The position numbers and the translations under genes are program-made. Under the pieces are notes generated by a model that searched no databases, was not told the DNA's origin, and was given only the letters and a program-made list of their open reading frames with translations. Shown here piece after piece: positions 1 through 8,579 of a stretch of 40,335 bases of DNA; within the stretch, counting starts at the first letter, position 1, and each line of letters opens with the position of its first letter. Origin of the DNA: Caryophanales bacterium UBA2298 (lineage in GTDB: Bacteria; Bacillota_I; Bacilli_A; Izemoplasmatales; Hujiaoplasmataceae); assembly GCA_002345425.1 (NCBI GenBank), contig DDWA01000046.1:1-40335 (forward strand), given 5' to 3'.

Positions 1-5
1 TTTTT

Positions 6-638
6 TTAAGTTTTTTTCCTAAAATTTACTCTGTTTTCATTGCCGTCGATAATTCTTCTAAAATTGGATTGATGCTTAAACAAGATAATAATCATCATAA
101 GACCAGTAGTGATAACGAACAAAAGATTGAACAATTCTTCTCTAAAACCAATTAAATATAAGATTAATCCAACAATAAATGAAAGCGTAGTCGCCACAGT
201 TGATGCAAGAGAAGCATATTTTGATATTTTTAATGTAAGTAGGAAAACCGGTAACAAACAAACGGCTAAAGGCCAATAATAAAACAATAAAACGCCAAAT
301 GCTGAAGCTACTCCCTTACCGCCTTTAAATTTCATCCAGATTGGGAAAACATGTCCGATTACAGCTACTGCACCATAAATGATTGACGGAAACATCTCAA
401 CACCATCAAAAATATTTGTATGTTGAATAAACAAAATAAATAAACCACTCTTAAGAGTGTCGAGAATCAAAACTGAGATTCCGATAAACGCTCCAAAAAC
501 TCTAAACGCATTAGTAGTTCCTAAATTTCCGCTACCGTGTTTGCGAATATCATCTTTTTTTATGTATTTTCCAAGGATATATGAAAAGGGAATTGACCCA
601 ATTAGATAAGCTAAGATTATAAATAGATACTTTAACAT
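6..638 (-). CDS. plsY: Acyl-phosphate:glycerol-3-phosphate acyltransferase PlsY
   Basis: PlsY is the membrane enzyme that transfers an acyl group from acyl-phosphate to sn-glycerol-3-phosphate, giving lysophosphatidic acid, the first step of phospholipid synthesis in Firmicutes. The 210-aa protein has the family's three conserved cytoplasmic motifs: GSGN at residues 35-38 (inside KHGSGNLGTTNAF), KFKGGKG at 103-109, and KHQSNFRRIIDGNE at 188-201. Several hydrophobic helices separate them, as expected for a multi-pass membrane protein of usual length. The ATG is preceded on the minus strand by GGAGG. It diverges from parE, as plsY stands next to parE-parC in Bacillus. The gene is complete and ends 6 bases from the window edge. 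Confidence 0.96.
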   Translation of the reverse strand: MLKYLFIILAYLIGSIPFSYILGKYIKKDDIRKHGSGNLGTTNAFRVFGAFIGISVLILDTLKSGLFILFIQHTNIFDGVEMFPSIIYGAVAVIGHVFPIWMKFKGGKGVASAFGVLLFYYWPLAVCLLPVFLLTLKISKYASLASTVATTLSFIVGLILYLIGFREELFNLLFVITTGLMMIIILFKHQSNFRRIIDGNENRVNFRKKT

Positions 639-660
639 GGAAAACCTCCATTTGTTAAGA

Positions 661-689
661 ATTATACCAAAAAATTATGAAAAAATAAA
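661..689 (-). promoter_or_regulatory. Extended -10 promoter for plsY
   Basis: On the minus strand a perfect TATAAT (666 down to 661) is preceded by TGG, giving an extended -10 (TGnTATAAT). The -35 region, near 684-689 and reading TTTATT, is weak. It lies about 22 bp before the plsY start. Confidence 0.6.
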
Positions 690-716
690 GAAAAAACTAA
701 TAAAATTTGTTATAAT
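688..716 (+). promoter_or_regulatory. Extended -10 promoter for parE-parC
   Basis: TATAAT at 711-716 is preceded by TGT at 708-710 (extended -10). No convincing -35 is present at the 17-bp spacing. It is 28 bp upstream of the chosen parE ATG. This argues that the in-frame upstream start codons near 637, which would lie ahead of the transcript, are not used. Confidence 0.65.
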
Positions 717-744
717 GAATATAGATTTAGCAAGGAGCATACTT

Positions 745-2685
745 ATGGACATAAAAGATAACAAATATGATTCTAAATCCATTCAAATTCTAGAAGGCTT
801 AGAAGCTGTCAGAAAACGACCGGGAATGTATGTCGGTTCGACAGATACTAGAGGCCTTCATCATTTAGTATGGGAAATTATCGATAATTCTATTGATGAA
901 GTCTTGGCTGGATATGGAACTTTTATAAAAGTCGAAGTTAAAGAAGACAACTCTGTTGTTGTGACTGATGACGGGAGAGGAATGCCTGTGGATTTACACT
1001 CCTCAGGAGTTACTGGTGTTGAAGTTATCTTCACTAAACTTCATGCCGGCGGTAAATTCTCTGCGGACGGAGCCTACAAAGTTGCTGGAGGTTTACACGG
1101 TGTGGGCGCTTCAGTAGTTAACGCTTTAAGTGAATTCCTACAAGTAACCATCCATCGCGATGGATTGATGTATATGATGCGTTTTGAAGATGGCGGTAAA
1201 AAAGTTAAAGACCTTGAAGTAATTGGTGAAACGAGAAAAACCGGAACTGAAGTTTGGTTTAAACCGGATCAAAAAATCTTTTCTACAACATTGTTCAATT
1301 ATCAAACTTTAGAAGAAAGAATTAGAGAAAGTGCCTTTTTAATCAAAGGTTTAAAAATGCAACTAATCGATTCACGCTCTAAACAACGTCAAACCTTTGT
1401 TTATGAAAAAGGTATAAAGGAATACATCCATTATATCAACAAAAATAAGGGACCGCTTCATGATCCTGTTTATTTTTTTGGTATTCAATCAAAAATTGAA
1501 GTAGAAGTTTCATTTGGTTATACAAAAGCTTTTAACGAAAATATAATATCTTTTGTCAATAACGTAAGAACAAAAGATGGTGGAACTCATGAAACAGGAT
1601 TTAAATCTGCCTTCACCAAAATCTTCAATGATTATGGCAGAAGAATGAATTTGATTAAAGAACGTGAAGATTCTTTGGAAGGTACCCACGTAAGGGAAGG
1701 ATTAACTGCAATTATTTCCATTAGAGTTCCTGAAGATCTTTTGCAATTTGAAGGGCAAACCAAAAACAAATTAGGATCTCCAGAAGCGAGACCTGCAGTA
1801 GAAATGGTTGTTTCTGATAAATTAAATATCTATTTGACAGAAAATCCAAAAATTGCCAGCAGTCTAATTGAAAAGGCAGTTTCAGCAAGGAATGCTTGGG
1901 AAGCTGCACGTAAAGCAAGAGATGATGCGAGATTAGTCAAAAAAATTAAAAAGAAGGAAACTATCCTTTCAGGAAAACTAGCTCCTGCTAGTTCAAAAAA
2001 TAGTGAAATAAAAGAGCTTTTCTTGGTGGAAGGTGATTCTGCCGGCGGATCTGCAAAACAAGGAAGAGATCGAGTTTTTCAAGCGATATTGCCCTTAAGA
2101 GGTAAAGTTATTAATGCTGAAAAACAAAGAATGGAAGAAGTCTTTAAAAACGAAGAAATTTCGACCATAATCTCAACAATCGGTGCTGGTATAGGTAGTG
2201 AATTTGATGTCACAAAATCAAACTACAACAAAGTCATTATCATGACCGATGCCGATACCGACGGTGCTCATATTCAAGTCCTACTTATTACCTTCTTTTT
2301 TAGATATATGCCAGAATTAATTGAAGCTGGAAAATTATATCTAGCGCAACCGCCATTATATAAAATTACTTCTAGCAAAAAGGAGTCTATTTACGCTTGG
2401 GATGAAGAAGATAGAGAAGCTATTTGTCGTAAATTCAAAACCTACTCAATCCAACGCTACAAAGGATTAGGTGAAATGAATTCAGGCCAGTTATGGGAAA
2501 CAACAATGGATCCCAAATCTAGAACATTAATTCGCGTTAGAATTGAAGATTTAGCAGAAGCTGACCTTAGAATTTCTGTCCTTATGGGTGATAAAGTTGA
2601 ACCTAGAAAAGAATGGATTGACAATAACGTTTCTTTTGAAAATGAAGATGATGATTTTATGATTGAAGGTGTTATCGGTGGCTAA
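745..2685 (+). CDS. parE: DNA topoisomerase IV subunit B (ATPase)
   Basis: ATPase subunit of topoisomerase IV, which decatenates daughter chromosomes together with ParC. The 646-aa protein shows the GHKL ATPase fold: EIIDNSIDE near 44-52, DDGRGMP at 75-81 and the GGLHGVGASVVNALS lid at 115-129. The C-terminal TOPRIM domain has EGDSAGGSAKQGRDR from E429 and metal-binding DADTDGAH from D502. The frame is open for 36 codons upstream, but I choose ATG 745. It has AAGGAG at 732-737 with 7-bp spacing, the promoter lies within the upstream extension, and the resulting N-terminus matches the family. The type IIA B subunits ParE and GyrB are hard to separate by motif alone. Pairing with an 895-aa ParC-like gene and the plsY neighbour favour ParE. 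Confidence 0.95.
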   Translation: MDIKDNKYDSKSIQILEGLEAVRKRPGMYVGSTDTRGLHHLVWEIIDNSIDEVLAGYGTFIKVEVKEDNSVVVTDDGRGMPVDLHSSGVTGVEVIFTKLHAGGKFSADGAYKVAGGLHGVGASVVNALSEFLQVTIHRDGLMYMMRFEDGGKKVKDLEVIGETRKTGTEVWFKPDQKIFSTTLFNYQTLEERIRESAFLIKGLKMQLIDSRSKQRQTFVYEKGIKEYIHYINKNKGPLHDPVYFFGIQSKIEVEVSFGYTKAFNENIISFVNNVRTKDGGTHETGFKSAFTKIFNDYGRRMNLIKEREDSLEGTHVREGLTAIISIRVPEDLLQFEGQTKNKLGSPEARPAVEMVVSDKLNIYLTENPKIASSLIEKAVSARNAWEAARKARDDARLVKKIKKKETILSGKLAPASSKNSEIKELFLVEGDSAGGSAKQGRDRVFQAILPLRGKVINAEKQRMEEVFKNEEISTIISTIGAGIGSEFDVTKSNYNKVIIMTDADTDGAHIQVLLITFFFRYMPELIEAGKLYLAQPPLYKITSSKKESIYAWDEEDREAICRKFKTYSIQRYKGLGEMNSGQLWETTMDPKSRTLIRVRIEDLAEADLRISVLMGDKVEPRKEWIDNNVSFENEDDDFMIEGVIGG

Positions 2686-5365
2686 ATCTGTTAAGAAAAA
2701 ACTCGATGAGTATTTAGAAGAAAAAATTATACCTATCAATTTAGAAGATATAGTTGGCGATCGCTTTGGTAAATATTCGAAATATATTATCCAAGACCGA
2801 GCTTTACCGGATATTAGAGACGGTTTAAAACCAGTTCAAAGAAGAATTCTCTTCGCAATGAACGAACTTGGTATGGGATCGACAAAACCATATAAAAAAT
2901 GCGCAAGAATCGTTGGTGAAGTAATAGGTAAATACCATCCTCATGGCGATACTTCTGTCTATGATGCAATGGTAAGAATGTCGCAACATTGGAAATTAGG
3001 CACTTTACTTGTCGATATGCATGGAAATAACGGTTCTGTTGATAATGACCCGGCTGCTGCAATGCGATATACTGAAGCTAGACTTACAGTATATGCAGAA
3101 GCATTATTAAAAGACATCGACAAGAAAACTGTAACTTTTGTACCAAACTTTGATGATTGTGAACTTGAGCCGGTAGTTTTGCCAGCTAAATTTCCTAATC
3201 TCCTCGTTAATGGTGCTCAAGGTATGGCAACTGGATATGCAACTAACATTCCTCCTCATAATTTGAGCGAGGTTTTAAGAGCAACAATTTACAAAATAAA
3301 AAATCCACAAGCTGATATTGATGATTTATTAAAAATAATCCCAGGGCCAGATTTCCCTACTGGCGCGATTATAGAAGGCACCAAAGAAATTAAAAAAGCT
3401 TTTATGACAGGAAAAGGTAAAATCGTAATTAAAGCTAAAGCAGAAGTCGAAGATACATCATTGGTAATCACAGAAATACCTTATGAAGTGAACAAAGCTG
3501 ATTTAGTAAGAAAAATAGATGAAATCCGTTTACAAAAGAAAATAGACGGTATTCTGGAAGTCAATGATTTATCAGATCGTGAAGGTATTAGAATTTCAAT
3601 TAAACTTAAAAAAGAGATTGCTTCTGATGTTATTTTGGCTTATCTCTATAAAAATACCGACTTGAGTATCACTTATAACTATAACTTAGTCGCTATTAGT
3701 CAAAGAAGTCCTAAATTATTGTCTTTGGAAGAAATTCTTAATGAATATATTCAACATCAAAAGGAAATGATTAGAAATCGTTCTAATTATGAATTGAACC
3801 AAACCGAAAAACGTAAACACATCGTCTCCGGATTTTTAAAGATGGTCAGTGTCCTTGATGAAGTTATTGTTTTAATTAGAGGTTCATTAGGGAAAAAAGA
3901 TGCAATCAATCGCTTGATTGAAAGATTTGAGTTTACCGAAGCTCAAGCTGACGCAATCGTTTCTTTGCAATTATATCGTTTATCGACAACTGATGTGACA
4001 CAAATGCGCAAGGAAAGCAGTGAGTTAACCGAGACTATAAAAAAATTAGAAAAAATATTGAATAATGAAGTTGAATTGGAAAACGCTGTAATCACCGAAT
4101 TAGAAGAAGTCTTAAATGATCATCCTGTAAAACGTAGATCAGTTATTTCAGGTCAAATTCAAAAAGTTGAAATTGATGAACAAGAACTAATCGAAAATGA
4201 GAATGTTATGTTCGTTATTTCCAAAGATGGCTATATCAAAAGGTCTTCTTTAAAATCATATCTAGCAACAACAACTGAAACAGGTTTAAAAGAAGGAGAC
4301 ATGATTTTAAAGCAAACAGAAGTCAATACACGAAATACACTTTTATTCTTTACTAATTTCGGTAATTTCATCAGCATACCTGTATATAAAGTTCCAGAAA
4401 TGAAATATCGTGATTTAGGAGATTATATCGGAAACTATGCTCATTTAATCGATAAGGAAGTTATGATTGATTATCTCGTAATTGATGAATTTGATGAAGA
4501 AAGAGATGTTTTGGTTGCTAATCAAGAAGGACAAATAAAACGCGTACCTTTAAGTGAATTCCAAAAAACCAGAACCAATAGAACATTTAATTGCTTACCG
4601 GCTAATCGCTTAAATCCAATGGTTAGCGTTGATTTAAGAGAAGCTTTCGATAAAGACATCGTTTTGGTAACAGAGAATGGTTATGTTTTAAAATATGACT
4701 TAGAAGAAGTTTCAACTCAATCATTAAACGCCAAAGGCGTTAAAGGCATTAATTTACGCGACGACAGATTGATTGGCACTAAATTCACAACCCATATCAA
4801 TAAAGATGAAGTATTGATGTTAACAAACCGTGGCGGTTTAAAACGTGAATTTGTCGCAAACATCGATTACAGTCATAGACCAGCAAAAGGTAAACGCTAT
4901 TTAAAAACAGTTCAAAGCAATCCATATCGTTTTGTAGCGATGGCTACTGAAAATATTTTTAGATTAAAAGAATTCTTAACGATTCGTATTTTATCCAAGA
5001 AAAAAGATTTGACAATCTTAGGTACTGAACTTAAATCAGATCGTTTTGAAAATGGTATTCCTTATCTTAATAAAAGTGATCAACCTTTCAATTTATTAGT
5101 TGAAATAGCCAATTATCATCAAAATAAGGAAATTTTAATCAGTTTAATCGATGTTATAGAACCTGAAGAGGTTGAAATAACCGATGAAGTAATGAATGAA
5201 TTAGAAAAGATTATTTCTGGTTCTAAAGAAGTTATTGAAGAAGATTATGATCTTGAAGAAGTTGAAGAAGAAAAAGATAATGATGACTACTTTGATGAAG
5301 AAGAAGAATTTACTGAAGAAGATGAAGAGTTGGATGATCATATTGTTCAACAAACTCTGTTTTAA
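2678..5365 (+). CDS. parC: DNA topoisomerase IV subunit A
   Basis: Breakage-reunion subunit of topoisomerase IV. The N-terminus carries the family signature GDRFGKYSKYIIQDRALPD, the HPHGDTSVYDAMVRMSQ quinolone-region helix, and the catalytic tyrosine in AMRYTEARL (Tyr131). The positions matching E. coli ParC Ser80 and Glu84 are Thr92 and Asp96, conservative replacements. I choose GTG 2678, with AAGGTG at 2666-2671 and an 8-bp overlap with the parE end. TTG 2663 and GTG 2669 are in-frame alternatives, and TTG 2663 has a poorer ribosome site. At about 895 aa it is longer than a typical ParC of 800-820 aa, because of a very acidic tail (residues about 854-887, 24 of 34 residues Asp or Glu). The C-terminal region contains the beta-pinwheel type repeats of the A subunits. 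Confidence 0.95.
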   Translation: MAKSVKKKLDEYLEEKIIPINLEDIVGDRFGKYSKYIIQDRALPDIRDGLKPVQRRILFAMNELGMGSTKPYKKCARIVGEVIGKYHPHGDTSVYDAMVRMSQHWKLGTLLVDMHGNNGSVDNDPAAAMRYTEARLTVYAEALLKDIDKKTVTFVPNFDDCELEPVVLPAKFPNLLVNGAQGMATGYATNIPPHNLSEVLRATIYKIKNPQADIDDLLKIIPGPDFPTGAIIEGTKEIKKAFMTGKGKIVIKAKAEVEDTSLVITEIPYEVNKADLVRKIDEIRLQKKIDGILEVNDLSDREGIRISIKLKKEIASDVILAYLYKNTDLSITYNYNLVAISQRSPKLLSLEEILNEYIQHQKEMIRNRSNYELNQTEKRKHIVSGFLKMVSVLDEVIVLIRGSLGKKDAINRLIERFEFTEAQADAIVSLQLYRLSTTDVTQMRKESSELTETIKKLEKILNNEVELENAVITELEEVLNDHPVKRRSVISGQIQKVEIDEQELIENENVMFVISKDGYIKRSSLKSYLATTTETGLKEGDMILKQTEVNTRNTLLFFTNFGNFISIPVYKVPEMKYRDLGDYIGNYAHLIDKEVMIDYLVIDEFDEERDVLVANQEGQIKRVPLSEFQKTRTNRTFNCLPANRLNPMVSVDLREAFDKDIVLVTENGYVLKYDLEEVSTQSLNAKGVKGINLRDDRLIGTKFTTHINKDEVLMLTNRGGLKREFVANIDYSHRPAKGKRYLKTVQSNPYRFVAMATENIFRLKEFLTIRILSKKKDLTILGTELKSDRFENGIPYLNKSDQPFNLLVEIANYHQNKEILISLIDVIEPEEVEITDEVMNELEKIISGSKEVIEEDYDLEEVEEEKDNDDYFDEEEEFTEEDEELDDHIVQQTLF

Positions 5366-5384
5366 CATTTGAAAGAAGGATAAT

Positions 5385-6611
5385 ATGAAAAAAATCTTAT
5401 TATTTCTATTTTTAAGCATCGTACTAGTTGGTTGTAATTTTGGCGGTGATATCACTACCACTGAACCGATTACTATCGAGACAGAAAATTACTTGGAAAT
5501 AACAACTGTTGATGAACTTAAAAATATTGAAATGAATAAATCTTACATTTTAATGAATAATTTAAATTTGAATAATCAAGAGTGGGAACCATTAGGAGAC
5601 TTTCACAATCCATTTCTTGGTAATTTCGACGGTAATGGAATGTCAATATCCAATTTAAGCATCACTGACGATGATAGCCAATTCAATGGCCTTTTCGGCT
5701 ATGTAGAAGGTAATATCTTTGACTTGAATATCATAGATTTTAATATTGTCTACAATACTGACAAATTAACATTTGCGGGTGGTTTAGCCGGCACTGTGAC
5801 TGGCGACATTGAAAATGTTGTTACAAATGGATCAATCGATGTGGTCAATGTAAAATCTAATACATTTGCTGGCCTTTTAGTAGGCGCCTCTCAAAAACAA
5901 GTTGATGTTACAACTGATATCACAAATTTCAAACCAAATAATATTATAGGTAACGAAGTTACAGGAACAATTTCAGTTACTGGCGAAAGAATTGCTTTTG
6001 TTGGTGGTTTAATCGGAAAAGTTTTAAATTCAATTGTAACAAATAATATTAGTGAAGTTAATTTAGACGTTATTACGAACAATAGCGTGTCATATGTTGG
6101 CGGCTTGATTGGTCACAATTATGGCGGTGTAATATCAGGTTATGAACAAGAGAGAATCGCTTTGAACATTGCAATATCAAATAATATTGCTTTAAGCATT
6201 ATCAATTCTGAAGCAAAAGGATTCAACGCTTATACAGGCGGATTAATCGGCTATAATTTCTTTGGTGACGCCTATAATAATTTTACGGAAACAGTAATTG
6301 TGGCAAGCGGAATTATCACTGCTAGTAGTCTATTAATCGGTGAAGATTGGAACAGTAATTTACATGACATGTTAGCTTCAGGAACTATTTCATATTTCAA
6401 TCAAGTCGATATCGAATTATTCCAAGCTCCTTTTGTTAGCCGTAGGTTTGGTTCAACAACCACGGCGGATAATTATTATCATAGTGAACAAGATTTAGGT
6501 GAATTAACTTCTAAAATTAATAATACCTATATTTTAAACACTACTTGGTATCAAGAAAATTTAGACTGGGAGCAAGATTTTATAAATTCTGTAATTGATA
6601 GGATTGAATAA
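5385..6611 (+). CDS. Surface lipoprotein with GLUG-type repeats
   Basis: A 408-aa predicted lipoprotein. The start MKKILLFLFLSIVLVGC is a type II signal peptide with lipobox LVGC, so Cys17 would be lipidated after cleavage by LspA (encoded at 20320). The mature part has repeated glycine-rich units: GLFGYVEG, GGLAGTVTG, GGLIGKVLNS, GGLIGHNYGG and GGLIGYNFFG. Each is followed by an Asn/Ile-rich beta-strand-like segment, matching the GLUG motif found in surface beta-solenoid proteins. A domain around residues 40-90 (LNNQEWEPLGDFHNPFLGNFDG) is the usual lead-in to such repeats. It is likely anchored outside the membrane; ligand and function are unknown. GAAGGA precedes the ATG. It follows parC by 19 bp without a visible terminator, so it may be cotranscribed. 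Confidence 0.8.
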   Translation: MKKILLFLFLSIVLVGCNFGGDITTTEPITIETENYLEITTVDELKNIEMNKSYILMNNLNLNNQEWEPLGDFHNPFLGNFDGNGMSISNLSITDDDSQFNGLFGYVEGNIFDLNIIDFNIVYNTDKLTFAGGLAGTVTGDIENVVTNGSIDVVNVKSNTFAGLLVGASQKQVDVTTDITNFKPNNIIGNEVTGTISVTGERIAFVGGLIGKVLNSIVTNNISEVNLDVITNNSVSYVGGLIGHNYGGVISGYEQERIALNIAISNNIALSIINSEAKGFNAYTGGLIGYNFFGDAYNNFTETVIVASGIITASSLLIGEDWNSNLHDMLASGTISYFNQVDIELFQAPFVSRRFGSTTTADNYYHSEQDLGELTSKINNTYILNTTWYQENLDWEQDFINSVIDRIE

Positions 6612-6641
6612 TTTTAAAGATAAATAAAGGGGGAATTTAAT

Positions 6642-7730
6642 ATGAGGTGTTTAGATCGAATCAAAGTTAATCTAGTCACTCATGAGGTTTTTAACAATAC
6701 AACCTCTCTTTACTATGAAATGGGTAAAAACCATCTCTATGAAGATATTTTTCAGAAAAATTTAGAATATATAAAAAGTGATATAGCTAATAAAAATGCT
6801 GAATATTTCTTTAAAATATTCTTTTCATCTGACTTTCAAATTCGTGAGAATCGTTTTAAATCATTACTTTTAGATTCCTCTGTGGCAAACAATAAAGCGG
6901 AACAACTATATAAAAATTTGATTGAGATTTTTAGAAAAATTCATGTAGAAACGGATGAACCTTTTAATTTACATCTAGGGGAAATTCACGATCTTTTCAT
7001 GCTTTTATTCAACGGGGTTTTACCTAAAGAAAGATTAAAGTATCGTAAGTTTGGCAAAAAGAAAGGAATGTTTTTGTCTGAAACTTTATCGATGCGTGAA
7101 GAACTAGAAAAATATATCGAAGAGGTCAATAAGTTTATTAAAGATCGCAGTGTAGAACCGATTTTTCTTTATATTAATTTTATGATAGATTTTATTAACA
7201 TGGAAGTTTTTGATATGCCTTACAACGAAAGTTTAGGTGTATTGTTATTTTATATTCTTGTTCATGAAAATCATTTTAAAGCAGCTAATTATTTATCTTT
7301 CTTTGAAAAGTTAAATCTTTACAAAAGTGATTATCAAGATATCTATAATCGTATCAATGTACAAAGCAAACAAGGTCTTCCTGATTTGATGCCTTTGATG
7401 AACTTTTTTATCAATATTTTTAACAGCATTTACTTTGAATTAGCTGATGTATCACGAGATTTTCAATATGACCAAGATTTATCAATTAACAAGACTGATT
7501 ATATTGAAAATACGATTAATAAACTGCCAGATGTTTTTTCAAAACAAGACATTAGAGCAAAACACCCATCGATTTCTGCTTCCACCATCAACAGAACTTT
7601 AAAACGGTTGTCTGATGCAAACATCATCAGAGCTATTGGCGTTGGTAGAAAAGCTAAGTGGGTTAAAATAGTAAAAAAAGAAACTAAACATAAATTTGAC
7701 GGTCAAATCAAGATGGATTTAGGTGAGTAA
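6642..7730 (+). CDS. Fic-like protein lacking the catalytic motif, with C-terminal winged helix
   Basis: A 362-aa protein of unknown function. Residues about 113-265 follow the layout of a Fic domain: IHDLFMLLFNGVLPKERLKYR resembles the Fic 'elHr.L..g..pG.yR' segment, then a helix, then a position where HPFxDGNGRxGRLL would sit. Here that reads MEVFDMPYNESLGVLL (187-202), so the catalytic His and the GNGR loop are absent. The following YLSFFEKLNLYKSDY fits the next Fic helix. Residues 298-345 form a winged helix-turn-helix (SISASTINRTLKRLSDANII, then a GRKAKW wing), a common C-terminal partner of Fic domains. The AMPylation activity is probably lost, leaving a possible DNA-binding regulator. 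AAGGGGG gives a strong ribosome site. The gene ends 1 bp before the nadC ATG. The Fic assignment is my pattern reading and is not certain. Confidence 0.6.
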   Translation: MRCLDRIKVNLVTHEVFNNTTSLYYEMGKNHLYEDIFQKNLEYIKSDIANKNAEYFFKIFFSSDFQIRENRFKSLLLDSSVANNKAEQLYKNLIEIFRKIHVETDEPFNLHLGEIHDLFMLLFNGVLPKERLKYRKFGKKKGMFLSETLSMREELEKYIEEVNKFIKDRSVEPIFLYINFMIDFINMEVFDMPYNESLGVLLFYILVHENHFKAANYLSFFEKLNLYKSDYQDIYNRINVQSKQGLPDLMPLMNFFINIFNSIYFELADVSRDFQYDQDLSINKTDYIENTINKLPDVFSKQDIRAKHPSISASTINRTLKRLSDANIIRAIGVGRKAKWVKIVKKETKHKFDGQIKMDLGE

Positions 7731-7731
7731 A

Positions 7732-8553
7732 ATGAATCAATATATTATAAATTTAGTTAAAGAAGCTTTAAAAGAGGATATTCCTAAAATTGATGTTTCC
7801 AGTGAATATCTCTTTTCTAACCAAGTTTCCTCAGGCGATTTCATCGCCAAAGAAGACGGTGTGATTTCCGGGATTGATGTCTGTCAAGAAGTTTTTCGAC
7901 AAATAGATGAAGATATTAAATTCAAAGTATTCAAAAACAATGGAACACAAGTTAAAAAAGGTGATATTATTGCCAAAGTTGAAGGTTTGACAAAATCACT
8001 TCTTAAAGCTGAAAGAGTTGGTTTGAACTTCCTGCAAAGAATGTCAGGCATTGCTACCATGACCAGAAAATTTGTTGATGAAGTCAGTGGTTATGAAACC
8101 AAGATTCTTGACACGAGAAAAACCACGCCACTTTTAAGAATATTGGAGAAGCGGGCTGTTGTGGATGGAGGTGGCGTTAACCATAGAATGAGTTTATCTG
8201 ATATGGTAATGCTTAAAGATAATCATTTAAAAGCGGCTAATACAATCATCGATGCTGTCAAAAAGGTAAGACAAGCTGTCGGTAATGATATGCAAATCGA
8301 AGTTGAAGTTGAAAGTATCGAACAATTTAAAGAGGCTTTGACGAGTGATTGCAATATTATCATGCTTGACAACATGACCAATGATATGATGGCAGAATGC
8401 GTTGTCTTAAACAACAAAATAAAGAAACTGGAAGCGAGTGGAAACATGACTTTAGAAAGAGTAAAATCGGTCGCTAAAGTTGGAGTTGATTTTATAAGTG
8501 TTGGTGGCTTAACTCACTCCTATAAATCGCTTGATATATCACTTAAGTTTTAA
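7732..8553 (+). CDS. nadC: Nicotinate-nucleotide pyrophosphorylase (carboxylating)
   Basis: Quinolinate phosphoribosyltransferase, which makes nicotinate mononucleotide from quinolinate and PRPP in NAD synthesis. The 273-aa protein has the N-terminal domain with LNFLQRMSGIATMT and the barrel motifs ILDTRKTTPLLRILEKRAV, GGGVNHRMSLSDMVMLKDNH, EVEVES and ISVGGLTHS, which hold the substrate-binding Arg, His and Lys residues. Start ATG 7732 has AGGTGA at 7721-7726; GTG 7723 would overlap that site. No nadA or nadB is present in the window, so the quinolinate source is not visible. It sits directly behind the Fic-like winged-helix gene and just ahead of recJ (26 bp). Confidence 0.95.
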   Translation: MNQYIINLVKEALKEDIPKIDVSSEYLFSNQVSSGDFIAKEDGVISGIDVCQEVFRQIDEDIKFKVFKNNGTQVKKGDIIAKVEGLTKSLLKAERVGLNFLQRMSGIATMTRKFVDEVSGYETKILDTRKTTPLLRILEKRAVVDGGGVNHRMSLSDMVMLKDNHLKAANTIIDAVKKVRQAVGNDMQIEVEVESIEQFKEALTSDCNIIMLDNMTNDMMAECVVLNNKIKKLEASGNMTLERVKSVAKVGVDFISVGGLTHSYKSLDISLKF

Positions 8554-8579
8554 AAACAAGGGAATTGAGGTTATCTAAT

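Noticed and set aside
637..744. 36-codon N-terminal extension of parE
   Set aside because: It contains the parE promoter and has no family similarity; the ribosome site and homology both support ATG 745.
5201..5461. Minus-strand open frame rich in Phe and Ile
   Set aside because: It is the reverse reading of the acidic ParC tail and the lipoprotein signal peptide. GAA/GAT repeats read backwards as TTC/ATC.
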